Assembly (NCBI GenBank): GCA_016271365.2
Contig: JADMNL010000028.1
Location: 55,012,001-55,076,000 of the forward strand
Length of the DNA: 64,000 nt
From: Neoceratodus forsteri
Taxonomy: Eukaryota > Chordata > Ceratodontiformes > Ceratodontidae
Reading direction: 5' to 3'
In this document: positions 56,165 through 64,000 of the stretch, in pieces
How the letters are laid out: each line of letters begins with the position of its first letter
Position numbering within the stretch: position 1 is the first letter of the stretch
Translations under genes and position numbers: made by a program
Notes under the pieces: model-generated
Told to the model about the DNA's origin: nothing
Seen by the model: the letters and a program-made list of their open reading frames with translations, nothing else
Databases searched by the model: none

Positions 56165-56575
56165 TCATGGTGAATGGTGTACAGACACAAGGGTTAACGG
56201 ACACCGGGGGCATCTAGCTGGCTGGTAAAGGAAGATCTGGTAGAGCCTGGTCAGCTTATCCAAAAAAAATTGTAACTGTACAAAACTTCACTGGGAGAAA
56301 AACAATTGCCACTCACTGGTGTTCTTCTAGACTAGGGTGAAACAGTGGGAACTGTGCAACAGGTGGCTGTAGCCAAAACTTTAGCAGTTGACATCATTCT
56401 TGGCAACAATCTCAGACAGGATGGTGTGCAGTTACCTGTAGCCAAGCTGCAAGGGAAAATTGTAGTTCTCTGGACCCCACAGAAGCCAGTGTGGAAACCA
56501 CTGGGAGGCTGGTTCCCCAGCCTGTATCTCTTGATATGGAGACTAATGAAAAGGGGGTATAAATTTCCCCAGTAG
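56165..56575 (+). pseudogene. Gypsy aspartic protease
   Basis: VNGVQTQGLTDTGG near 56171-56210 is the active-site region (DTG followed by Gly rather than the usual Ala or Ser), after which a stop and frameshifts occur. VAVAKTLAVDIILGNNLRQD near 56365-56425 is the second half with the typical D-x-I-L-G-x-x-x-L motif. It would process the gag-pol polyprotein as a dimer. It sits between gag and integrase as expected. Confidence 0.75.
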
Positions 56576-56839
56576 TGAGTTAACAAACAGCTAAGGAGGT
56601 TACTCCAAGGAAGGAGGTTTACCCATTGTCAGAGGGTTAGGATCACAGTGATCCTGAGTGCCCAGATGCTAGTGCTGGGGACCCTAGTTTAGAGACTGAA
56701 GGGACCCTGTCCCATGCCTTGGGAATGTGAGAGTTTGCAGCTGCTCAGAAAGTGACTCTGGTCTACAGAAGCTGAGGCTTGGGAAGACTCTGATGGAGCA
56801 CAGGAGGTGATGGTTAACATAAAGTTATTGGAATGGACT

Positions 56840-57945
56840 GATGTATACTCTGGCTGTGATGACACAGGGAGGGGTGTTAAGTAGGCAGCTTGTCATTCCC
56901 AAGTGCCGTGAGCAGTTGCTCAAAACTGCTACGATATTCCTATGTCTGGACATGCAAATCTACGCACTATGCAGCATTTGGCCCAAATTTCTGTCTCAAC
57001 TTCACTCAGCAGGTGAAGAATTACTGAAATCTTGTCACTGGTGTCAAGAAATGAGGGAAAGGGAAAACCCAAGCAGCCTAATTCCATTACCCATAGTGGA
57101 GAAACCATTCAGAGGGTGGGAATGGATATTGTAGAGACCTTTAAATAACCCAGCTCCTCAGGAAGAGGCTCATCCTGACTGTGGTGGATTATGCCAGCCA
57201 TCCAGGTGCAGTTGCCCTATCCTCACGGAGGACAGACAAAGTGGCAGATGCTGTACTTGGGAATTTCTCTCGTGCTGGGTTTCTGCAGGAGGTAATCACT
57301 GATCGAGGGGGTCCTTCATATGGACCTGATTAAATGTTTCTGGGAGAAGTGTGGGGTTGTGCAGAGGCGCATGACACCTTATCACCGACAAGCCAGTAGG
57401 ACTGTGGAAAGATTTAATGGTACCTTGAATTCAATGCTCCCAAGCATTTGCTGAACAGCATGGGAGGGACTGGGAGAAATACCTTCCCCACCTGTTGATT
57501 GCATGCAGGGAGATGCCCAGGTGGACAGGATTGTCCCACTTTGAACTCTTATATGGACGCCAGGTATGTGGGCCCCTAGATTTGACCTGGGAGGACTGGG
57601 AAGGCAAGCATGCCACCCAGGGAACTCCCATAGGGGATTATGTCCTTAGGTTTAGGGAAAGGCTGAAGGAGCTTATGGGGACAGCCCAGAGCAACCTGGC
57701 AGCTGCCCAACACAAACAAAAAGTGTGGCTCAACTGTAGAGCCAGAGCTCACTCATACACGGTGGATCAGGAAATCATGGTCCTTATTCCGATCCAGAAA
57801 GACAAGCTGCAGGCTAAGTGGGCAAGACCATACAAAGTAGGTAGTAAGGTAAATGACGTGAACCATATAATAGAGTTACCTGACAGAAGACATACAGAAA
57901 GAATGTACCATGTCAACACAATAAAGTCATATGCTAATAGGGCTG
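56840..57945 (+). pseudogene. Gypsy integrase, upstream of reverse transcriptase
   Basis: The zinc-binding region is broken but shows CHWCQEMRERENP near 57040. The catalytic core pieces are RVGMDIVET (first Asp, near 57115), VDYASHPGAVALSS-like text near 57185 and EVITDRGG near 57290 (second Asp), then TVERFNGTL near 57405 (catalytic Glu). The C-terminal part is open from 57495 and includes KLQAKWARPYKVGSKV, the GPY/F-type module with Ala for Gly. At least four frameshifts before 57495. Confidence 0.82.
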
Positions 57946-58830
57946 GCATGGTGTTTGCAGTATGTAGCCCTGGGGAGGGGAAGGATGAAGGAGACCCCCT
58001 TCTGGACTTACTGGAAGAAAGCAAGTGGAAATCCTTTATGGAGGCAGTTAAATTGTCTTCCCAGCTGGTCCTGGACAAGATCCAGGAAGTATGGAAGGTT
58101 TTAGCAGACTTTGCCCCACTGTTTAATGCCAAGCCTGGACTAACCCCCTTAGCAACACACAAGGTAGAGACAGGGACACAGACGTCCATATGGTGGACAG
58201 CATATCGGGTGTCGGAGGCTGTCCAAAAGGACATTAGGAGGAAGGTGGAGGAAATGCTGGATTTAGGAGTAATCCAGAGATCCCACAGCCTCTGGGCCTC
58301 ACCCATAGTCCTTGTGCCCAAGCCAGATGGCTCTACTGGTTTCTGTGTGGACTATCATGGACTGAATGCAGTCACAAAGTCTGATGCCTACCCGATGCCC
58401 CAGATGGACAAACTCCTGGACAAATTGGGAGAGGTGACATACCTATGACTACTGACCTGACAAATGGGTATTGGCAAATAGAGTTAACTGACAGAGCTAG
58501 GAAAAGTTCAGCCTTCATCATTCCAATGGACTTATCTGAATTTAAAGTAATGCCTTTCCGAATGAAGAACGCCTGGCCACTTTCCAAAGGTTGGTGAACC
58601 AGGTGTTAAATGGTGCTGAGGAGTATGAGTGGCATACTTGGATAACACTGCCATCTTTAGTGCCAGCTGGCAGGAACACCTGTCCCACCTTAGGGAAGTG
58701 TTGGGCAGGATACAGAGGTCAGGCTCCCTTTCAAAGCTGAGAAGTGCCAGGTGGCCATGGCTGAAGTGGCACACCTCGGGCATGTTGCAGACCGGGGACA
58801 GCTCTGTCCTAACCAAGTAAAAATAGAGGC
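57945..58830 (+). pseudogene. Gypsy reverse transcriptase
   Basis: Continues in the same frame as the integrase C terminus: DFAPLFNAKPGLTPLATHKV, then VEEMLDLGVIQRSHSLWASP and IVLVPKPDGSTGFCVDYHGL, the fingers/palm entry, and NAVTKSDAYPMPQMDKLLDK. A stop at 58446 and a shifted segment follow (LTNGYWQI-type region). AYLDNTAIFSASWQEHLSHL near 58635-58690 is the catalytic motif, where YLDD is YLDN. Dead. Confidence 0.88.
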
Positions 58831-58989
58831 AATCAACACATGGCCCAGACCAGAAATGCAGAACTAGGTCAGAAGTTTTCGAGGGACAGCAGGGTACTAT
58901 AGGAAATTTGTACCCAATTACAGTGCCCTGGCTGCTCCACTATCTGACCTGGTAAAGAAAAAATGCCTAAGAATATTAACTGAGAACCA

Positions 58990-59440
58990 GTCTGTGAAAA
59001 AGCCTTTACCAGACTGAAGGAGGCACTGTGAAGTGCTCCTGTATTGACAAGTCCTGACTATAGGAGATCCTTTATAGTCCAGACTGACGCCTCAGACATG
59101 GGTATTGGGACAGTACTGAGTCAGACTTCCAACCAAGGGAAAGATCACCCTGTAGTGTACCTGAGTAAAAAGTTACATCCCAGGGAGCAGGCTTACACTA
59201 CTGTGGAAAAAGAGTGTCTTGCCATAGTGTGGACCCTAAAGAAGTTAGAGCCATACTTATATGGGCGGCATTTTGAGGTACTCACAGACCACAACTCCCT
59301 GGTTTGGCCGACACAAATGGGAAAAACTAATGGTAGACTATTAAGATGGAGATCTTACATAGGGCTGGAATGACTAATCAGATCACAGATGGCTTGTCGC
59401 ATCTATATGAGGAATGAACTAACTTGTGGAGCTCATCCTA
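58990..59440 (+). pseudogene. Gypsy RNase H
   Basis: Open from 59044 to 59373: SFIVQTDASDMGIGTVLSQT (first Asp), VVYLSKKLHPREQAYTTVEK, ECLAIVWTLKKLEPYLYGRH (catalytic Glu) and FEVLTDHNSLVW (third Asp). The ITDGLSHLYEE end is shifted one frame, near 59375-59415. This is the best-preserved pol domain. It directly precedes the polypurine tract, in keeping with an integrase that lies upstream. Confidence 0.9.
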
Positions 59441-59469
59441 TGCAGGGGTTAGAACCCCAAATTTGGTCT

Positions 59470-59482
59470 AGGTGGGGAGGAT
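59470..59482 (+). promoter_or_regulatory. Polypurine tract
   Basis: AGGTGGGGAGGAT lies immediately before the TG of the 3' LTR. Such tracts resist RNase H and prime plus-strand DNA synthesis. Confidence 0.8.
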
Positions 59483-59734
59483 TGTGATGCTTGGCCAGCT
59501 GGTTATGATTATTGTATGCTATTTATAATATAAAAATAGTAGGTGATTGACTCACATAAGACAGCCTGTGCTTATGGGTGCCCCTCCCCCAGGTTTCAGT
59601 GAAGCTACTGTGACAAGTGACCCAAAACCAGGAGGTAATTAAAAGACCAGAGAGATTTAATTAAGGGTCTCCTGTTTTCTGTCTTAATTAGAACTTACCC
59701 AGCTGCCAGGATATAGGGTTCATGAAGTTTTATG

Positions 59735-60944
59735 TAAACAATAATACCCAACAGGGTGGACAGTATTGGGCTATACCAGACCACCCAGGGGTGTAATGAG
59801 GCCACAGGCAGAGGGCCTTATAGCCCCTAGAAGGTCTGGTATAGCCCAATCCGCCCACCCTGGAGGTATTATTGCACTTAGAAAATGGGTCATACCTGAC
59901 ATTTAATATAATATTTAAAAAAAAAAACATGAGTTGAAATAAATTAAAAGTAATTTTTCCTGTTAAGTAGTCCCTCTACTGGCCAGTAGTGGGCACTGCT
60001 GTGTTTTGAGTCATTTTTAGTGAGACTCTGTTGTACTTGTAGTTATAATTTCACCCCCGCTCTCCGAGACTGTTGGAGCTCATTTGTCTTCATTTTTTCT
60101 TTGAAGCCGTCCTTATCTTTCCTAACAGAACAGAGTTGGGACTGCATGTGGTTGTCCTGTTGGCAGTTAGCGTGACTGAGAAGAAACACTGTATCCATGT
60201 TGATCAGATGAGAGGAATACCAGGAAGTATGCGGAGCAGCACACAATGAGGAAAAAACATATAGATATATATACATATATATAATTAGGAACTGTCTCCA
60301 GTGCAGTCTGCCTTTCTGCTTTGAATGTAGCAGCAGGGTATGTCATTATCATGATTTCTTGGGAAGCATGAACACTCACTAGGACAGCATGCTCAAGATG
60401 TCAGAGCAGAATAACTGCAACTGTGATCTGTTAGCCCTGTGCTCACTTTCTTGTCAAAATAATGATTGTGTGAGCACAGATTTCATTTTGAGCAGTGTAA
60501 AGTGGGATAAGGTGTGGAATAGTGGCAGGTGATGTGCATAGCTGGGCAGTTGCTAATTTTAGAAATGCCTTGGCGATCTTTGGCAGCAGGGAATCTGAAG
60601 TGCACATACTGTAAGTACATTGTCAGCTGAACTAAGCTGAAAACCTGAAGCGACTGGCAACAGAGAAAAAAACTTGAAGTTGTTTTTTTTCAACTAAATA
60701 CAGGTCCATAAATCAGTTTGTGATACTGGAGTTGTGGCGCTGGTAGGCAGGGTGATCTCACTCGCTAAAGGAGAAAACAACTGGCAGACATTTCAAACTG
60801 AAAATTGTATTAGGCTCTCTATCTTTAGCAAAAAAGCAGGCTGGCACAAGGACTAGTTATTTACTGGTCTCTGTTGCCAGATACCCACCTGAGTGATAGT
60901 TGCTCTCCACCAGTCAGGAAGCAGGGTTTCTCCAACCCATTTTC
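59735..60944. mobile_element. 1.2-kb insertion in the 3' LTR
   Basis: No coding capacity. It starts with a 134-bp palindrome (59740-59873). Directly after this, CTTAGAAAATGGGT at 59877-59890 is inverted at 60932-60945 (ACCCATTTTCTAAG), suggesting a TIR element behind the palindrome. TA occurs at both junctions and could be the target duplication. The internal 59900-60930 part has no motif I recognise. Confidence 0.55.
59740..59873. repeat. 134-bp palindrome (hairpin element)
   Basis: AATAATACC...CAGGGTGG...TATTGGGCTATACCAGACC in the left arm and the inverse in the right arm (GGTCTGGTATAGCCCAAT ... CCACCCTGG ... GGTATTATT). The loop is about 45 bases. Confidence 0.85.
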
Positions 60945-61842
60945 TAAGATTCCTATAGGAAGAACATTGATACCACCATGGTGCTACAAGTTGCAAAATC
61001 CCTTTGATATGCTTTGGGAATATGAACTACACTAGATCAAAGAGAAGGTGTTTAATTAAGGAGTCATATACAGGAAGTGGAATTTTTGCTGATGTCACAC
61101 TATTTAATATATCTCCTGACAGGAAATCAATGTTCGTAATTTTTAATTCTAAAAGGAGGAGCTAGATGACTCACCAAGGGGTGAGGAGATGAAGCTTGAA
61201 ATGTATCCTTGTAACTGGGAATATGATAGAATATGATCTTAGAACTGTAGAAAGACAGCTCTCTGTTATATGATATTTAAGGAGGTAATACATTAGATAG
61301 AGCAGCATCTATTTGTATTTTGGTAGGAGTTTGTAATTTTCTTTGCTTTTCTTTAAGTGATTGTAGGCTCTTTGATATATTGTTTTGCATTTACATTGTT
61401 CATATTTTTGTCATCTTTAGTAAATATATTATTTAAAAGACTGTCTGGGTGTCTGCCAGTTCTTTTTGCATATATGATATAGATGGTTAAGTCTGACAAT
61501 TGTTCAAACAGCTTGATGGTGTTACCAAACTAGGAAAAGGTAAGAATATACCCAAGGTCTTTTATAGAGTTTTAAGGGTTCATTTTAGAAGCCTGGCTTA
61601 GTGCTGTGGCAAAAGATTTACCGCAATCCCTGAAGAGGGTACGTATCTGAGCCTGTACATTGGGAATGTTAGCATAAGGTTCACAGTTTGAATCCCCCAA
61701 GAACTTGAGACTAAAGGTGATTCGGACTCAAAAAGCAGACAGATGGGTTACCCTGTCTTTTACCTGTTCACATTACTGTGCTCGGAGGTTGGCACTGTGG
61801 GAGCAGAGGGCCTGACCTGCTGAATGCATTTGTGACAGGTAC

Positions 61843-62731
61843 CACATCTAATTCTGTGGAAAATAGGAAATGTACTAGTTCTGGCCAAGTGTGCCAATCT
61901 CCAGTTTAGAACCAGTGTGTTCAACAGTTGTGTTTCTTCATCCTATGCTAAATGGGAATTCAGGAGCTTCTGTACCTCTGAAATCTGCATTACTAGCATG
62001 TGTAGCCCCATAGGGGCCATCTTCACTTGTGTTTATTTGTACTTTGTTACATGAATAAAAGCCACACTCTAGAATCCCAACCTGGTTTGAACAGTAATGT
62101 TATTCCTTCCCTCTGTCTGGAGTTACTTGGGTGCCCCTGTTCAGAAGTGCAAACTAGCATAACCTTGAGCAAACATTTTCTCCCAGGGACCTGGGTTGTT
62201 GGCCACAGTAAATGGTCCCTCCAGGTGTGTGCCAGGTAGTTGCCACACTTGGTTGACTGTTTTTATACATAAACAATCTGTGTCCACTTTGCCTACTGGT
62301 GGCACTTGTGTTTCTGCAAACTTTCTTTCTATGTAAACCCCACCCCTCTCCTTGTAACCCTAGACTGTAGTGTTTGGTGGAGTGGTGTACCTACTAGTTA
62401 AATAAGGGGCCCGGTGGGGGGGGTTACACTTAGCTCACTGTAACTTACTACGCACTTGTTACCCTCCTTTTCTCCTGTACCCTAACCCTGGAACACACCT
62501 GGAAATGCACGGCTTGCAGTCCAGCATGTTCTTCTAGGACACAAATTGCAAACAGATAATACAAACATTGCATTAGACTGTCACTGTTTTATAATACACA
62601 CTCCTAGTGTTTGCTCCTTTCCCATTCCCCAGGCGCACCTGGAAATGAGCCATCTAGCACTGTGTGTTCACTTCTCCAAGAACGCTATGTAAAGTAATAT
62701 GTAAATAGGTATAAATTAACTTTGATATTAC
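61843..62731. other. Intronic sequence, no element recognised
   Basis: No coding motif, array or transposon end seen between the Gypsy target duplication and the next exon candidate. Confidence 0.5.
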
Positions 62732-62788
62732 CTTTCTAAAAACGTCCTCCTTTTCCAGAATCATTGCTTTGTGGTTCTGCAGCTCTCT
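62732..62788 (-). CDS. Candidate host-gene internal exon, coiled coil
   Basis: On the minus strand TTGTTTATTGTTATATTAG, 57 bases and the donor GTAATATC. The open frame RELQNHKAMILEKEDVFRK begins and ends in phase 0 and looks like coiled coil. It is the most upstream exon of the gene visible here, and the next candidate (37946-37963, phase 0) is 24.8 kb away. It has no resemblance to any transposon domain in the window. I do not recognise the protein. Confidence 0.6.
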
Positions 62789-63165
62789 CTAATATAACAA
62801 TAAACAACATGTGACTATGGCGATAATGAAATACTGAAAATTCACAGAAATGAAAATGTTTCTCACTGCTGACAGGCCAATGAAGAACACACATTTGTGT
62901 AGACCAGTCCTGTCTCAAAAATGCATGGTGCACTAAAGGGAACCTTTTAAACTATATATGAGGCCAGTCAGTGGTTCTGTAAGCAATACGACTTGACAGG
63001 GTGTGCATGTAACACATTTTACCACATGGCCAGAGACCTAATAAAGCACAAGGTCTTGGCTGAGTATCTTTAGCCCTTGGCGTGTGGTAAAATATGTTCC
63101 ATGCATACAACTGGAGTGTCTTCTTGTGCCTATAAAATGGTCTACTTAAAAAAAAATTCTGCACT
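62789..63165. other. Intronic sequence, no element recognised
   Basis: AT-rich, no motif. ACACATTTTACCACATGGCC near 63011 and an inverted CGTGTGGTAAAATATGTTCC near 63079 form a loose inverted pair of about 18 bases. Confidence 0.45.
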
Positions 63166-63167
63166 TA

Positions 63168-64000
63168 GAAACATAGAAACATAGACTTTGATAGCAGATA
63201 AGGACCGCTAGGCCCATCTAGTCTGCCCATTTCCCTGCCTACAAGATAGGCTGCAGATCCTAGTTAACCAACAGCCTATATCTTCCTGCCCCCCACAAGA
63301 ATTGCCTTATGTCTGTCCCATGCATTCTTGAATTCTCCCACAGTTTTAAACCCCACAACTTCCTCAGGAAGGCTGTTCCATGCATCCACTACCCTCTCTG
63401 TGAAATAATACTTCCTCACATTGCCCCTGAACCTGCCCTCCTTCTATCTTTAAATCGTGTCCCCTTGTTCTTGCAAGTCTCTTTTTCTGAAAGATGCTAC
63501 CCTCTTGGACTTTGTTGATTCCCTTGAGGTACTTGAAAGTTTCTATCATGTGCCCCCTCTGCCTTCTTTCCTCAAGGGTATACATATTAAGCTCATTTAG
63601 TCTCTCCTCATACAGCTTCTGTTGCAGACCCTGCACCATTTTAGTTGCCCTCCTCTGGACTGCCTCTATCCTGTCTATGTCCTTGCGGAGATGGGGTCTC
63701 CAGAACTGGACACAGTATTCCAGATGGGGTCTCACCAACTGTCTGTACAGAAGGATAACAACTTCCTGTTTTCTGCTGCTGATTCCTCTCCCTATACATC
63801 CCAGTATACCCCCGGCCCTCCCTACTGCCTTCTCACATTGCTTGCTAACCTTAAGGTCATCTGATATGATTACCCCCAGGTCCCTTTCCTTTTTTGTTGT
63901 TACTACCTCCCCACCCATTGTGTATTCTTCCCCTGGGTTCTTGTTTCCCAGGTGCATTATTTTGCACTTTTTTGCACTGAATCCTAGCTGCCATACGTCT
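63168..64000 (-). pseudogene. CR1-like LINE, 3' end, continues beyond the window
   Basis: The minus strand is open for 197 residues: MHLGNKNPGEEYTMGGEVVT, KERDLGVIISDDLKVSKQCE, LLYRQLVRPHLEYCVQFWRP, DIDRIEAVQRRATKMVQGL and LNELNMYTLEERRQRGHMIE, the thumb and C-terminal blocks of a CR1 polymerase. The 3' UTR has ATGGGCAGACTAGATGGGCC and ends in repeated GAAACATAG-type octamers near 63170. This is the least decayed CR1 of the window. Its catalytic part lies to the right of 64000. Confidence 0.92.

Larger units (their letters stand above)
53475..61837 (+). mobile_element. Gmr1-like Gypsy LTR retrotransposon
   Basis: Both LTRs, gag with a SCAN-like domain, and protease, integrase, reverse transcriptase and RNase H in that order. 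Integrase before reverse transcriptase is the gene order of the Gmr1-like branch of Ty3/Gypsy. The flanks GGTGC (53470-53474) and GGTAC (61838-61842) form a 5-bp duplication with one change. All coding parts carry stops or frameshifts. Without the insertion in its 3' LTR the element would be about 7.2 kb. A solo LTR of the same family lies at 29004-30231. Confidence 0.92.
59483..61837 (+). repeat. 3' LTR of the Gypsy element, interrupted
   Basis: TGTGATGCTTGGCCAGCTGG at the start and GAATGCATTTGTGACA at the end. The parts 59483-59734 and 60945-61837 align with the 5' LTR on both sides of a 1.2-kb insertion: TTTTATG before it and ATTCCTATAGG after it are contiguous in the other LTR. Confidence 0.9.

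Noticed and set aside
57767..58321. 184-residue minus ORF
   Set aside because: Antisense shadow of the Gypsy integrase/polymerase frame at 57495-58448.

Overview
This window is non-coding-rich vertebrate nuclear DNA from a species with a large, transposon-laden genome. I see no prokaryotic genes, no complete host gene, no tRNA or rRNA gene and no CRISPR array. The mix of element types (Tx1/L1-like, CR1 and L2 LINEs, DIRS tyrosine-recombinase retrotransposons, a SCAN-gag Gmr1-like Gypsy element, a Kolobok T2-like MITE, hAT MITEs and tRNA-headed SINEs) fits an amphibian or lungfish-like genome better than a mammal or bird. The species cannot be fixed from sequence alone.

Layout. 1-5056: a decayed Tx1-like LINE (+) interrupted by a palindrome and a TIR element carrying a CORE-SINE-like copy. 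5056-5700: a tRNA-headed SINE and a ~58-bp minisatellite. 5885-9992: two CR1 LINEs (+), the second hit by a 175-bp hAT MITE. 11245-11518: a LINE tail. 11550-24780: a nested complex. A DIRS element on the minus strand is broken by an L2 LINE (13612-16698, minus) and by a second, more complete DIRS element (17470-23600, plus). That second DIRS was itself hit by a 469-bp insert that carries a hammerhead ribozyme fold on its minus strand. 26304-27940: a Kolobok-type foldback, a hairpin and a LINE fragment. 29004-30231: a solo LTR. 32861-35850: two tandem arrays. 40929-52190: four CR1 copies and a duplicated SINE-like repeat. 53475-61837: a Gmr1-like Gypsy element with both LTRs, the 3' LTR carrying a 1.2-kb insertion. 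63168-64000: another CR1 that runs off the window.

Host gene. Six short blocks on the minus strand have splice sites at both ends and open coiled-coil-like reading frames: 62732-62788, 37946-37963, 37687-37744, 31199-31267, 26847-26919 and 10061-10125. The first five join in compatible phases (0-0, 0-0, 0-1, 1-1, 1-2). The last needs at least one more exon before it. The simplest reading is that the whole window is the interior of one very large minus-strand gene, with introns up to about 25 kb into which the transposons have accumulated. I do not recognise the protein.

The most unusual object is the 22519-22987 insert. It has 99-bp terminal direct repeats, a 13-bp target-site duplication and one type I hammerhead ribozyme. 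This is what one pass and a quarter of reverse transcription around a ~370-nt circular or tandem ribozyme RNA would leave (a retrozyme- or Penelope-like product).
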